DNA of 64,000 nt from Pseudomonas sp. S04 (GCF_009834545.1 NZ_CP019427.1:3106001-3170000); one strand, 5' to 3'. Shown: positions 19,307-28,597, counted from the stretch's first letter. Notes: generated from the letters alone by a model not told the origin. Numbers and translations are program-made.

Positions 19307-19581
19307 TGGAGTTGAAGTGGACCAGCAAGGGGCTTTCCGACATTGCCCGGCTGTATGAGTTTCTGGCCGCGGTGAACCAGCCCGCCGCCGCGCATACGAT
19401 TCAACAGCTCACGGCTGCTCCTCGTACGTTGCTGACAAATCCACGCATTGGCGAACGGCTTGAAGAGTTCCAGCCACGGGATGTGCGCCGAATTATTATC
19501 GGCCACTACGAGATGCGGTACGAGATTCAGGGTTCCACCCTCTATCTGCTACGCCTGTGGCACACACGCGAGGATCGATAA
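19306..19581 (+). CDS. parE: ParE/RelE-superfamily toxin
   Basis: 91-aa protein starting MELKWTSKGLSDIARLYEFL, the usual ParE onset, with RVGER-like LTNPRIGERLEEF, then DVRRIIIGHYEMRYEI and the C-terminal LRLWHTREDR. ParE toxins poison DNA gyrase; RelE relatives cleave mRNA. The R-x-[WH]-H-x-R ending and the RHH partner favour ParE. Translation is coupled to the antitoxin by a 1-nt overlap. All family landmarks are present, so the pair looks intact. Confidence 0.88.
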   Translation: MELKWTSKGLSDIARLYEFLAAVNQPAAAHTIQQLTAAPRTLLTNPRIGERLEEFQPRDVRRIIIGHYEMRYEIQGSTLYLLRLWHTREDR

Positions 19582-19675
19582 TGCGTGGATCGGACACATA
19601 AAAAACACCGATGGGGTGACAGCGTACCGGGGCAACCCGCCACCCGATACGCTGCAAGTTGAGGGTTTGCGTGGC

Positions 19676-20503
19676 TCACGCGCCTTGCGGCGTTTCACCC
19701 CGTGCCAGGCGGGCGTTGATCTGCTCGATCACTGCCGGCAACTCGGCAATGGTGTCGATCAGATAGTGCGGGCGGGCGCCTTCGAAGGTTTGGCTGATGC
19801 GGGCGTGTGCTTCGGCCAGTTGCTCGGGGCTCAGTGCCTGGAACTGTTCGTAGGTCAAGCCCAGGGCGTTGCCGGAGCAGGTCAGGGCGACTGTCCACAT
19901 GCCGGCGCTGCGGCCTTCGAGGATACCCGGCCAGGTGTCGTCGACCTTGACGCATGCGGCGACGTCGCTGATTCCCAGGGCGATCACGTTAGCCAGGGCC
20001 TGTGCCGGATACGGACGGCCGTTGGGCACTTCGTCGGTGGCTACCACATGATCGGCGACGTAGCCGTTGGCCCGGGCCAGCTCTACCACCTTGGCCATCA
20101 CCACCGCCGGATAGCCGGAGCAGGATCCGATTTTCAGACCCTGCTCGCGGAGCGCGGCGATGGCCTCCAGGGCGCCTGGGATCAGGGCTGAGTGCAGGGC
20201 GATTTTGTCGATCTGCAGCGGCATAAACCGTTCATAGAGTGCAGTGACGTCTGCATCGGTCGGCAGGCGGTCGAACACGGCACGGTAACGTTCGGCAATC
20301 TGCGGTTGATTGCACAGCGTGCGGATGTGGTCCCACTTGCCCATGCCCATCGGGCCACGGGCCTCTTCCAGGGACACGGCAACGCCGAACTCGGCAAAGG
20401 CTTCGACGAAAATCTGCGTGGGGGCAAAGGAGCCGAAGTCGACGACGGTGCCGGCCCAGTCCAGGACCACGGCTTGCAGGTGGCGCGGTTGTTGATAGTG
20501 CAT
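19676..20503 (-). CDS. phnX: Phosphonoacetaldehyde hydrolase (phosphonatase)
   Basis: 275-aa HAD-family enzyme of normal length. The nucleophile loop is [11 protein letters not shown] with D15; the Schiff-base lysine is K56 in [19 protein letters not shown] and [12 protein letters not shown] give the remaining HAD motifs. It splits phosphonoacetaldehyde into acetaldehyde and phosphate. It is the last gene of a minus-strand phosphonate locus, 82 nt after a LysR gene. The usual partner PhnW (2-aminoethylphosphonate transaminase) is absent from the window. Confidence 0.95.
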   Translation of the reverse strand: MHYQQPRHLQAVVLDWAGTVVDFGSFAPTQIFVEAFAEFGVAVSLEEARGPMGMGKWDHIRTLCNQPQIAERYRAVFDRLPTDADVTALYERFMPLQIDKIALHSALIPGALEAIAALREQGLKIGSCSGYPAVVMAKVVELARANGYVADHVVATDEVPNGRPYPAQALANVIALGISDVAACVKVDDTWPGILEGRSAGMWTVALTCSGNALGLTYEQFQALSPEQLAEAHARISQTFEGARPHYLIDTIAELPAVIEQINARLARGETPQGA

Positions 20504-20585
20504 GGTAGATCTCCAGTGTGTGGGTAGGGGGCGGCCGTCCTTCGTGCAAGGAAGTAGGGCGCAAAGGTCAATGGGTACGGTGTTG

Positions 20586-21458
20586 TCAGGTGGTCGGTAT
20601 CGGGCTTGAGTCGAACAGCTCGGCGATCATTGGCCGGTTGCGGCGGATGCCCAGGCAGCACAGGTGGTAATCGATGGCGAACGGGTGATCGACGAAGGTG
20701 ATGGGTTTGGTGCCCGGGGTCTGGGCGTACTCGACAGCCGAGACAAAACCAATGCCGATGCCCTTGGCGATGGCGTGGACAATGGCTTCGCGGCTGTTCA
20801 ATTGCATCACGCAGTTGAGTTCGACGTTCAACCGCGTGCAGCTTTCCTCCACCAGTTGCCGGGTCCGCGAACTCTTCTCGCGCAGCACCCATTTCTCGGC
20901 ACTGATCTGCTCGACATGCACCTGTTCTTGCTGTGCCCAGGGATGGTCGTCACGGACCACCGCGATGATCGGGTAGCGCCGGTACAGCTGGGTGTCGAAG
21001 CGCTGGTCGAACTCGGACAGGGCGAGGATCGCCACGTCGATGTCGAAGTTGAACAGTCGCGCCAGGGTCTCCTTTTCCGGGCTGAATGAGGTTTCCAGCT
21101 CGATGTCCGGATGCTGCTGCATCAGTTCATAGGTCAGGTTCATCGCGATAGGCGGCGAAACCGCCCCCAGGCGCAACATGCCAGTCTTGCGTTGCTTGAA
21201 ACTGTGCAGCAGCTGCACGGCTTCGTCCTCCTGGCCGAACAGGCCCTGGGTAATCCCGTAGAGCTGGTGCCCGGCCGAACTCATGTCGATAAAGCGACCA
21301 CGGCGGTGGAACAGTTCCACCGAGAACTTCTTCTCCAGGGCGTTGACCTGCTCGCTGACCGTTGGCTGGCCGATGCACAGGTATTCGGCCGCCAGGGTGA
21401 AGCTGCCGGTTTTGGCCACGGCGTGAAAGGAACGGAGCCACTTGTGGTACTGGTACAT
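20586..21458 (-). CDS. LysR-family transcriptional regulator (phosphonate locus)
   Basis: 290-aa LTTR. The winged HTH is in [36 protein letters not shown] (about residues 11-46), followed by a periplasmic-binding-like effector domain (LRLGAVSPP onward). The start is ATG 21458 ([11 protein letters not shown]); the longer frame adds an unlikely arginine-rich lead. Relatives near phnX act as activators responding to an aminophosphonate. It lies between the MFS gene and phnX on the same strand. Confidence 0.85.
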   Translation of the reverse strand: MYQYHKWLRSFHAVAKTGSFTLAAEYLCIGQPTVSEQVNALEKKFSVELFHRRGRFIDMSSAGHQLYGITQGLFGQEDEAVQLLHSFKQRKTGMLRLGAVSPPIAMNLTYELMQQHPDIELETSFSPEKETLARLFNFDIDVAILALSEFDQRFDTQLYRRYPIIAVVRDDHPWAQQEQVHVEQISAEKWVLREKSSRTRQLVEESCTRLNVELNCVMQLNSREAIVHAIAKGIGIGFVSAVEYAQTPGTKPITFVDHPFAIDYHLCCLGIRRNRPMIAELFDSSPIPTT

Positions 21459-21498
21459 GAGTGCGCCTGCCTGTGAGTCGAAACGGGGTGCCGAGCCA

Positions 21499-22794
21499 TC
21501 AACGCCTGATGAACAGCGCGACCAGCGCACTGCACAGGCAGGCCGAGGTCACCACGATGAAGATCAGCGAGGTATTGCCGGTACTGTCGAGCATACTGCC
21601 GATCAGGGGTTCCGCCAGGCCAGCGAACAGATAGGAGGAGAAGTTCATCACCCCAGTGGCCGTGCCCGCCCGCTTGGCGCCGACCAGATCCGGGCACAGC
21701 GCCCAGAAGCTGGAGGCCGGGCCATAGACGAAGAACCCGCAGAGGAACAGCGCCACCAGGCCGATCATGCTGTGGGGCGGCAGGCTCCACATCCACAGGC
21801 TGGTCGCCGCGCCGAGGAACATGTAGAGCATGATCGCCAGGTAACGCTTGGAGCCGAACAGCTTGTCCGACACCCAGCCATTGGTCAGCGCGCCGATCGC
21901 CATGCCCACGGGCAGGGCCACGGTGATCCACTTCGGATCCACCAGGCTGTCGCCACTTTTCCAGTCGGCACCGAGAAAATGCACCGGCACCCAGACGATC
22001 AGGCCGTAGCGGGCGGCGTTCTGGAAGCCCAGGGATACCGCGGCGATGATCAGCCGGGCATTTTTCAGGACTGCCTTGTAGCGCTGCGCGGAAGTTTCGA
22101 CCTCGCCTTGCGCCACCTCATGCTGTTTGTCGGCGGCATTGGCCACACCGGTGTCGGCCAGCGGTTCGAAGCCCAGGTCTTGCGGGCGTTCACGGGCAAT
22201 CAGGTAGAACAGGATACCGCCGGCCAGCATCAGCAACACCGGCAGACGGAAGATCCAGCGCCACTCCAGTTGCAGCACCTCCAGCACCACGATCGAGGTC
22301 ACGTAGGACAGCACCGAGGCGCACCCGGCGGCAAACACATAAAAGCCGTAGACCTTGCCGCGCTCGCCGGCGCTCCACCAGTTGGAGATCAGCCGGCTGC
22401 CCGGCGCCCAGCCCAATGCCTGGAAGTAACCGTTGATGCCCCAGGGCAGGATCAGGCTGGCAAACCCGGCAGAGAAGCTGGTCACCCAGTTGGCGCCGCA
22501 GGACAGCACGGCGCCCAGGGTCATGATCCGCCGGCCACCGAACTTGTCGGCAAGGTTGCCATTGATGGCCTGGCCGATGGCGTAGGCCCAGAGCATGGCG
22601 GCCGACACCCAGCCCAGGGTTTCCTTGCTCAGGCCAAACTCGGCCTGGATCCCTGGAATGGCAAAACCGAAGGTTTGCCGGCCGGTGTAGAAAAACAGGT
22701 AACAGAACATCGCCGCCAGCAACATGCGCCACTGGGCGACGCGGAACGAGGCCGTGTGGGTAGCGATACCAGGCAGGGTTTGGGCACGATTCAT
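21499..22794 (-). CDS. MFS transporter, organophosphate:phosphate antiporter-like
   Basis: 431-aa carrier with 12 predicted TM segments in two halves separated by a hydrophilic loop (about residues 195-235). FFYTGRQTFGFAIPGIQAEFGLSKETLGWV resembles the start of GlpT/UhpC-type proteins, which exchange phosphorylated solutes. In this locus a phosphonate is the likely substrate. AAGGAAAAG precedes ATG 22794 by 3-4 nt. The 127-nt gap to the upstream gene contains two short hairpin-prone stretches. Confidence 0.82.
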   Translation of the reverse strand: MNRAQTLPGIATHTASFRVAQWRMLLAAMFCYLFFYTGRQTFGFAIPGIQAEFGLSKETLGWVSAAMLWAYAIGQAINGNLADKFGGRRIMTLGAVLSCGANWVTSFSAGFASLILPWGINGYFQALGWAPGSRLISNWWSAGERGKVYGFYVFAAGCASVLSYVTSIVVLEVLQLEWRWIFRLPVLLMLAGGILFYLIARERPQDLGFEPLADTGVANAADKQHEVAQGEVETSAQRYKAVLKNARLIIAAVSLGFQNAARYGLIVWVPVHFLGADWKSGDSLVDPKWITVALPVGMAIGALTNGWVSDKLFGSKRYLAIMLYMFLGAATSLWMWSLPPHSMIGLVALFLCGFFVYGPASSFWALCPDLVGAKRAGTATGVMNFSSYLFAGLAEPLIGSMLDSTGNTSLIFIVVTSACLCSALVALFIRR

Positions 22795-22921
22795 GATCTT
22801 TTCCTTATTATTGTTCGCCCCTCGAGCCATCGCCCGAGGGTGACACCGATTTACCGGTGCCGCAGGAAATCGCCGCGGCCGGTGGCGCCGCAGGCAGTGC
22901 GTGTTGAGGTAAAAGCTGGAT

Positions 22922-24013
22922 CTAGGCCGCTTGGCAACCGATGAAGTTCTTGCCGCGCGCGCCCTGCAGGGCGAACTGGATGATGGCCTCGGCGTCCTGG
23001 GCGGTGACGCCGTAGTCGGCAAACTCGGTCTTCACGCCCACGCTGTGCAACAGGTCGCGCAACTGGGCCTGGGCCTTGGCCAAGTCGGTGCCGAAAACCC
23101 GTTGCAGGGTCTGGTCGCGCTCCTGGTCGTGACCCCAGGCCAGGCCCAGCACCAGGGGCAGGGTGAAGGAGCAGGCGATGCCATGGGACAGGCCGTGGCG
23201 CAGGGTCATTTCATAGGAAATGGAGTGGGCCAGTGCGGTCTTGGTGTTGGAGAACGCCATGCCCGCCTTGAGGGCGGCCAGGGCCATGCGCGAGCGCAGT
23301 TCCTGGCTGGACAGGTCGCGCAGCAACCGAGGCAGGCATTCGAGGATGTCCTCGATGGCCGCCACGGCGAAGGTGTCGGAAATCGGGTTGGCGTTGACGT
23401 TCCAGATTGCCTCCAGGGCATGGGACAAGGCGTCCAGGCCGGTGGAGACGGTGACGCTGGCTGGCACCGTCAACATCAGTTGCGGGTCGATGATCGCCAC
23501 TTTGGGCCAGGTGCAGTCCAGGTGCAGCGAGTATTTCTTCAGGCTGGCGCTGTCCCAGATGGTCGCCCAGGGCGTGACTTCGCTGCCGGTGCCGGCGGTG
23601 GTAGGTGCGGCAATCAGCAATTTGCTGCGGGCCGGGACAAAGGGCTTGCCGGTTGCCAGCAGGGTCAGCAACTCGTCGAAGCTCCCCGATTCGGTACCGA
23701 CAATCAGCGCCTTGGCGGTGTCGATGGCGCTGCCTCCGCCCACGGCGATGACCATGGCGCAGTCGCCGGCTTCGGCCCAGAAGCGTTCATAGGTGTCGCG
23801 CAGGTGCGCCACGTCGGGATTGGGCTGCACGTCTTCGATCACGTAGACCAGGCGATCACCCAGCAGCTCTTCGATCCGCGCCACCAGGCCCAGCCCGCGC
23901 GCTTCGGGGAATGTCACCAGGGCGACCTTGTGCTGTTCGGTAATCGCGGCCAACTGTTGCAGGCTGCCCCAGCCGAAACGAGTGTCTACCGGGTTGTGGA
24001 ATCGGGCGGTCAT
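22922..24013 (-). CDS. Iron-containing alcohol dehydrogenase (phosphonoacetaldehyde reductase type)
   Basis: 363-aa group III Fe-ADH. NAD-binding GGGSAIDTAK is at residues 92-101 and all four metal ligands are present: D194 and H198 in GLDALSHALEA, H263 in ALAHSISYEM and H277 in LRHGLSHG. Relatives such as PhpC interconvert phosphonoacetaldehyde and 2-hydroxyethylphosphonate. Next to PhnX it could feed 2-hydroxyethylphosphonate into the phosphonatase, an inference from context. Start ATG 24013 is chosen; upstream in-frame starts lie in the leader hairpin region. Confidence 0.82.
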   Translation of the reverse strand: MTARFHNPVDTRFGWGSLQQLAAITEQHKVALVTFPEARGLGLVARIEELLGDRLVYVIEDVQPNPDVAHLRDTYERFWAEAGDCAMVIAVGGGSAIDTAKALIVGTESGSFDELLTLLATGKPFVPARSKLLIAAPTTAGTGSEVTPWATIWDSASLKKYSLHLDCTWPKVAIIDPQLMLTVPASVTVSTGLDALSHALEAIWNVNANPISDTFAVAAIEDILECLPRLLRDLSSQELRSRMALAALKAGMAFSNTKTALAHSISYEMTLRHGLSHGIACSFTLPLVLGLAWGHDQERDQTLQRVFGTDLAKAQAQLRDLLHSVGVKTEFADYGVTAQDAEAIIQFALQGARGKNFIGCQAA

Positions 24014-24035
24014 CAGGGAGTTCCTTATTGTTGTT

Positions 24036-24068
24036 GGCGAAGTGGCCCCATACTCAGGGGCACTCGCC
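24036..24068 (-). promoter_or_regulatory. Leader hairpin before the Fe-ADH gene
   Basis: GGCGA-GTG-CCCC pairs with GGGG-CCAC-TTCGCC with two small bulges, 22 nt upstream of the Fe-ADH ATG in the 135-nt gap after phnE. No T-run follows, so it is an intercistronic or leader structure, not a clear terminator. Confidence 0.35.
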
Positions 24069-24148
24069 AACAGCTCAAATCGATAAATCGCAGGTTTGAA
24101 TCGGCTGGACCGATAACAGCCGGCAGCCGAAGGTGCGGCTAGCGCGGT

Positions 24149-24967
24149 TTAATGGTTGGAACCGCGCTGGATCGCATTGCGCAGCCTGCCGGACACCGCG
24201 TCGGCGATGACCACCATCAAGGTGATGACGATGATGCAGGTGGCGGTTTGTTCGTACTTGAACAGCTTCAGGCTGCTTACCAGCTCGAACCCCAGGCCGC
24301 CGGCGCCGACCATGCCGAGCACGGTGGCCGAGCGCAGGTTGACTTCGAAGCGGTAGAGGATCACCGCGATCCAGGCGGTAATCACCTGCGGCAGGACGCC
24401 AAACACAATCACCTGCAACGGCCGTGCCCCGGTGGCCTGCAGGGCCTCGATGGGGCCCTGGTCGATTTCCTCGATGCTTTCGGCGAAGAACTTGCCGAGC
24501 ATGCCCATGCCATGCAGCGCCAACGCCAGCACACCGGGAAAGGGCCCCAAACCCACCGCCGAGACAAAGATCAGGGCGAGGATCAGTTCGTTGATGCTGC
24601 GGGTGACGTTGAGAAACTGTCGCGTGGCGTGGAATACCAGGCGGTTGCGACTGAGGTTGCGCGCCGCCAGGAACGACAACGGAATCGCCAGCAGCACGCC
24701 GAGCAGGGTGCCCCAGATCGCGATCTGCAGGGTTTCGATGGCCGGTGCCAGCAAACGCGGGAGAATGCTCAGGTCGGGTGGCATGGTGCGGGCGAGGAAG
24801 TCGCCGATTTGCGGCAGGCCGCCGGCCAGTTCCGCAACGCTGAGCTGCGCGCCCTCGGCACTCCAATGCAGGGTCAGCACCACCGCCAGCACCAGCGCCG
24901 CGGTAGTCAGCCAGCTCCGCGCGCTGCGCGGCCGGTCGACGGTCCACAGGTAGTTGTTCGGTTGCAT
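24149..24967 (-). CDS. phnE: Phosphonate ABC transporter permease
   Basis: 272-aa BPD_transp_1 permease with an N-terminal TM and about six spans. FLNVTRSINELILALIFVSAVGLGPFPGVLAL and the EAA-like EEIDQGPIEALQATGARPLQVIVFGVLPQ are characteristic of PhnE. Start ATG 24967 lies 2 nt from the phnC stop; an in-frame ATG at 24991 overlaps phnC. It forms the channel with PhnC and PhnD. Confidence 0.93.
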   Translation of the reverse strand: MQPNNYLWTVDRPRSARSWLTTAALVLAVVLTLHWSAEGAQLSVAELAGGLPQIGDFLARTMPPDLSILPRLLAPAIETLQIAIWGTLLGVLLAIPLSFLAARNLSRNRLVFHATRQFLNVTRSINELILALIFVSAVGLGPFPGVLALALHGMGMLGKFFAESIEEIDQGPIEALQATGARPLQVIVFGVLPQVITAWIAVILYRFEVNLRSATVLGMVGAGGLGFELVSSLKLFKYEQTATCIIVITLMVVIADAVSGRLRNAIQRGSNH

Positions 24968-24969
24968 GC

Positions 24970-25767
24970 TCAAGCCCTCGATTCGCTGCACGGCACCAGC
25001 GCCAGCGCGCTGGTCGTCGGTGGCACTTCAAGTGCTGGTTCCTGGCCAGGGTAGATGCGTTGCAGGTCAGCCTCGCCCATGCTCGCCGGGTGGCCGTCGA
25101 ACACCAGGCGGCCGTGGGCCAGGCCGACAATCCGGTCGCCAAACTCACGGGCGTAGTCGACCTGGTGCAGGTTGCACAGCACGGTGATCCCCAGTTCCCG
25201 CGATGCATCGCGCAGGTACTGCAACACCAGGCGTGCGGTCTTGGGGTCGAGGCTGGCCACCGGTTCGTCCGCCAGGATCACCTGGGGACACTGGGCCAGG
25301 GCGCGGGCGATGCCGACCCGTTGCATCTGCCCGCCGGAGAGAGCGTCGGTGCGTTCGTTGGCCTTGTGCTCCAGCTCCACCCGTTGCAGGCATTGCCTGG
25401 CCAGGGCGACATCCGCCCGGCGGAACAGCTGCAGCACCGAGCTGAAGGTGGACACGGCGCCCAGGCGTCCGGTCAGGACATTCTTCAGCACGCTCAGGCG
25501 CGGCACCACGTTGTGGTGCTGGAAGATCATCGCCACCTGGCGGCGCAGCGTCCGCGGATCGCGGCAGGAGCGGGCATCGATGCCGGCCACCTGCAGGGTG
25601 CCGGAGTCGGCCTGGACCAGGCGGTTGATGCAGCGCAGCAAGGTCGATTTGCCGGCGCCGGATTGCCCCAGGATCACCACGAACTCGCCTTGGCCGACGT
25701 CCAGGTCGATACCGCGCAGCACCGGGTTGCTCCCGTAGTGCTTGGTCAATTGGCGGATGCTGATCAT
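24970..25767 (-). CDS. phnC: Phosphonate ABC transporter ATP-binding protein
   Basis: 265-aa ATPase: Walker A GQSGAGKST at residues 34-42, Q-loop FQHHNVVPRLSVLKNVL typical of PhnC, signature LSGGQMQR, Walker B VILADEP and H-loop LHQVDYA. It overlaps phnD by 4 nt and is followed directly by phnE. Energises import of phosphonates or phosphite. Confidence 0.94.
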   Translation of the reverse strand: MISIRQLTKHYGSNPVLRGIDLDVGQGEFVVILGQSGAGKSTLLRCINRLVQADSGTLQVAGIDARSCRDPRTLRRQVAMIFQHHNVVPRLSVLKNVLTGRLGAVSTFSSVLQLFRRADVALARQCLQRVELEHKANERTDALSGGQMQRVGIARALAQCPQVILADEPVASLDPKTARLVLQYLRDASRELGITVLCNLHQVDYAREFGDRIVGLAHGRLVFDGHPASMGEADLQRIYPGQEPALEVPPTTSALALVPCSESRA

Positions 25768-26630
25768 TTCATGCTCCGCAAATCCAGATCGAGCACCTTG
25801 GCGGTGTCGCGAACCACGTCGTAGGCGGCGTCGCTGGTGGGCTGGAAGCCGTCGAGCACGCCCTGGTCACCCCACGGCACATCCTTGATCGAGGCCAGGG
25901 CACTGGCGACCTTCTGTTGCAGGGCCGGGTCCAGGTCCTTGCGCCAGACCATCGGCGACTCGGGAATCGGCCGCGAACTCCAGACCACCTGGAATTCGTC
26001 CTGCTTGACCAGGCCCTTGCTCACCGCGCTGGCAAAAATCCGGTCGGCTACCGCAGCGGCATCCACCTTGTGGTTTTCCACGGCGAGGATGCTGGCATCG
26101 TGGGAGCCGGAGAAAATCACCCGGGAAAACAGCTGCGCCGGGACGAACCCGGCTTGCTCCAGGCCGGCCTTGGGGAACAGGTGGCCGGACGCCGAGCTGG
26201 GGTCGACAAAGGCGAAGGTACGGCCCTTGAGGTCGGCCAGCTCGCGGATGCCGCTGTCCTTGCGCGCGACAATCACGCTCTTGTAGGCGCTTTGCCCGGT
26301 TTTGCGGGTGACGGCGACCGCGAAGGCTTCGACCTCGGCCACCGAGGTGGCGAGGACGTAGGAGAATGGCCCCAGGTACGCGACGTCGAGCTTGCCGGCG
26401 CGCAGCGCTTCGATGATGCCGTTGTAGTCGGTCGCGACAAAGGGCACCACCGGCATGCCCAACCGGGTTTGCAGGGTATCGAGCACCTGTTTGCTGGCTT
26501 CGATCATCGCCTGCGAGTCTTCGGAGGGGATCAGGCCAATGGTCAGTTGGTCTTTGGCACTGGCCAGGCCGGCGGCGGTCAGGGCGAGGGCGATGCTGGC
26601 AACACGCAGGAATGAGCGAAGAGGTTTCAT
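25764..26630 (-). CDS. phnD: Phosphonate ABC transporter substrate-binding protein
   Basis: 288-aa PhnD/PtxB-type protein. Sec signal MKPLRSFLRVASIALALTAAGLASA is followed by LTIGLIPSEDSQAMIEASKQVL. The ligand-site landmarks ALRAGKLDVAYLGPFSYV and FVDPSSASGHLFPKAGL are present. It is the first gene of the minus-strand operon and is transcribed away from a divergent LysR gene. The ligand could be a phosphonate or phosphite; the neighbouring PhnX supports a two-carbon phosphonate. Confidence 0.92.
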   Translation of the reverse strand: MKPLRSFLRVASIALALTAAGLASAKDQLTIGLIPSEDSQAMIEASKQVLDTLQTRLGMPVVPFVATDYNGIIEALRAGKLDVAYLGPFSYVLATSVAEVEAFAVAVTRKTGQSAYKSVIVARKDSGIRELADLKGRTFAFVDPSSASGHLFPKAGLEQAGFVPAQLFSRVIFSGSHDASILAVENHKVDAAAVADRIFASAVSKGLVKQDEFQVVWSSRPIPESPMVWRKDLDPALQQKVASALASIKDVPWGDQGVLDGFQPTSDAAYDVVRDTAKVLDLDLRSMK

Positions 26631-26671
26631 GGCAATCCAGGGAGTGGTTTGGAGTTGCCTCAGGCTAGAAG

Positions 26672-26683
26672 TGTCACGTGACA
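26672..26683. promoter_or_regulatory. 12-bp palindrome in the phnD / lysR divergent promoter region
   Basis: TGTCACGTGACA is a perfect dyad in the 109-nt gap between the divergent phnD and LysR genes. Its position suits an operator for the LysR protein encoded alongside. Confidence 0.45.
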
Positions 26684-26739
26684 GTCATTCGATCAATTCA
26701 ATATGGCTTCAGGCAGTTAACTATTGATGGAGTCTATGG

Positions 26740-27615
26740 ATGTCCAGCGCAAAGATGCGAGCGTTCCTCGCCGTGGCCCGTCACGGCAGTTTCAGTGCCG
26801 GGGCACGGGCGATCGGCCTCAGCCAGCCGACCCTGACCACCCAGGTGCAAGCCATGGAACGACAATACAACCTGGAGTTGTTTCACCGCCGTGGGCGGCG
26901 CATCGAGTTGTCGGATGTCGGCCGGCAACTGCTGCCGATCGCCCAGGCGATGGCGGCCCTGGACCTGGACGCGCACAACCTGCTGCGCGATTCCGGCCGG
27001 CTCGACAGCGGCGAGTTGCGGTTGGGGGCGGTGGGGCCGTTTCATGTGATCGAGATGGTCGACCACTATCTGCAGCGTCATCCACGGATCGATGTGTCGA
27101 TCCGGGTCGGCAACTCGGCAGAGGTCCTGGCCGATCTCGAACGCTACGTGACCGACATCGCGGTGCTGGCCGGGCGGCACGACGATCCGGCGCTGTGTGC
27201 CGTGCATTACGCGCGCCACGCGATCATCCTGTTCGCCCACCATGCCCATCCCCTGGCTGCTCGCGGCTCGGTGCGTCTCGAAGAACTGGAGGGCCAGGCG
27301 CTGCTGCAACGCGAGCCCGGTTCCACCACCCGCGCGGTCCTCGACGCGGCGCTGCTGGCCGCGGGCGTGGTGCCGCGAATCGCCATGGAGATCGGCAGCC
27401 GTGAAGCCCTGCGCGAAGCCGTGGTCCGCGGAATTGGCCTGGGGGCGGTGTCCGAAGCCGAATTCATTGCCGACCCACGGATCCGCGCGATCCGCCTGGA
27501 AGGCGATCCGCTGTACACCGAGACGTACCTCTATTGCCTGGCGGAGCGACGCTCCAGCCGGCTGTTTTCATCGTTCTTCGAAGTCCTGCTGGCGGGGCAG
27601 GCCCAGGCTTCTTGA
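26740..27615 (+). CDS. LysR-family transcriptional regulator, divergent from phnD
   Basis: 291-aa LTTR. HTH in MRAFLAVARHGSFSAGARAIGLSQPTLTTQVQAMERQYNLELF (residues 6-48), then LRLGAVGPFHVIEMVD starting the effector domain. Start ATG 26740 has TGGAG about 8 nt before it; the overlapping ATG 26736 is in another frame. Divergent placement from phnDCE makes it the probable activator of that operon; with the second LysR at 20586-21458 the locus has two regulators. Confidence 0.87.
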   Translation: MSSAKMRAFLAVARHGSFSAGARAIGLSQPTLTTQVQAMERQYNLELFHRRGRRIELSDVGRQLLPIAQAMAALDLDAHNLLRDSGRLDSGELRLGAVGPFHVIEMVDHYLQRHPRIDVSIRVGNSAEVLADLERYVTDIAVLAGRHDDPALCAVHYARHAIILFAHHAHPLAARGSVRLEELEGQALLQREPGSTTRAVLDAALLAAGVVPRIAMEIGSREALREAVVRGIGLGAVSEAEFIADPRIRAIRLEGDPLYTETYLYCLAERRSSRLFSSFFEVLLAGQAQAS

Positions 27616-27640
27616 GCGTTAGGCCGGGCAGGGCGGCGGA

Positions 27641-28597
27641 TCATTCTAGGGCGCGCGGAGTGATGCCCGGCACCAGTGGCTTTTCCGCTAAGCCACCAAA
27701 GCTGTGGGAAGCGTCGACATAACGCATCGCCGACTTGACGTCTTTCCAGCCGACATAGCTCATCAGTGACTTGATATCCCAGCCATTGGCGGTCGCCCAG
27801 GTGGCAAAGCCGCGGCGCAGGGAGTGGCTGGTGTACAGCTCGGCGGGCACCCCGGCTCGGCGAAACAGGCGGCGCAGCAAGGGGATCAGGCTGTTGGCGT
27901 GCAAACCGTCCGGCGCCAGGTTGCCCCAGCGGTCCAGGCGCCGGAACACCGGCCCATAGGCAATGCCGGCGGCCGTGATCCAATTGCCATAGGCCTGCAC
28001 CGGGCAGAGCTTTTTCAGGGCCGGGGTCTGGAAGCGGGTCCCCAGGTGCTGGCGATCGCCTTTACTGTGGGGCAGGTAGAAGCTGATCCCGACCCCCGCT
28101 TGCAGCTCGGTGTGTTCAACTCGCAGGCGAGACAGCTCATCGCCGCGAAAGCCACGCCAGAATCCGATCAGCACCAACGCGGCATCCCGCCGACAGCGCA
28201 GCACGGTGGGCCAGTCGTACTGCTGGGCGGCCAGCGTTGCCTGGTGTTCCAGCCAGTCGATGGCCTGCTCCAGGTGTTGCAGCAACAGGGGCGCCGCCTG
28301 CTTCTCCTGCGCCGGATGCAAGGTGCGGATGCCCTTGATCATCTGCCGCACCGTCGGCGTCTTGGTCGGGTCGGGAAATCCCTGGGTGATGTGCCATTGG
28401 GCGAGGGCGGCCAGGCGTTGCTTCAAGGTGCTGATCGCCAGTTGATCGGCGTAGTCGGCCAGGTAGCGCACGATGCTGTCGCCCGTCGCCGGCAAGAACC
28501 CGCCCCAGGTCACTTCGAAGTGCTCCACCGCGGCACGGTAACTGCGCCGGGTGTTCTCCCGGGTACCGGCCTTGAGGTAGCGATCGACCTTGTTCAT
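27641..28597 (-). CDS. Tyrosine recombinase (site-specific integrase family)
   Basis: 318-aa phage-integrase-family protein. A SAM-like core-binding domain (about residues 1-95; TRENTRRSYRAAVEHF) precedes the catalytic domain, with all active-site residues visible: R151 (GFRGDEL), K179 (HSKGD), H258 and R261 (SHSLRRG), W284 (YVGW) and Y293 (MRYVD). It is intact, but no phage or ICE genes flank it and no tRNA or direct repeats were found, so it is a lone recombinase or relic of an element. It is convergent with the LysR gene. Confidence 0.9.
   Translation of the reverse strand: MNKVDRYLKAGTRENTRRSYRAAVEHFEVTWGGFLPATGDSIVRYLADYADQLAISTLKQRLAALAQWHITQGFPDPTKTPTVRQMIKGIRTLHPAQEKQAAPLLLQHLEQAIDWLEHQATLAAQQYDWPTVLRCRRDAALVLIGFWRGFRGDELSRLRVEHTELQAGVGISFYLPHSKGDRQHLGTRFQTPALKKLCPVQAYGNWITAAGIAYGPVFRRLDRWGNLAPDGLHANSLIPLLRRLFRRAGVPAELYTSHSLRRGFATWATANGWDIKSLMSYVGWKDVKSAMRYVDASHSFGGLAEKPLVPGITPRALE

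Noticed and set aside
21442..22944. 500-codon plus-strand open frame opposite the OPA-like MFS gene
   Set aside because: No family features and composition typical of antisense GC-rich frames; the minus strand gives a clean 12-TM carrier.
27641..28597. Possible prophage or integrative element around the recombinase
   Set aside because: No structural, replication or conjugation genes, no tRNA target and no flanking direct repeats were found.
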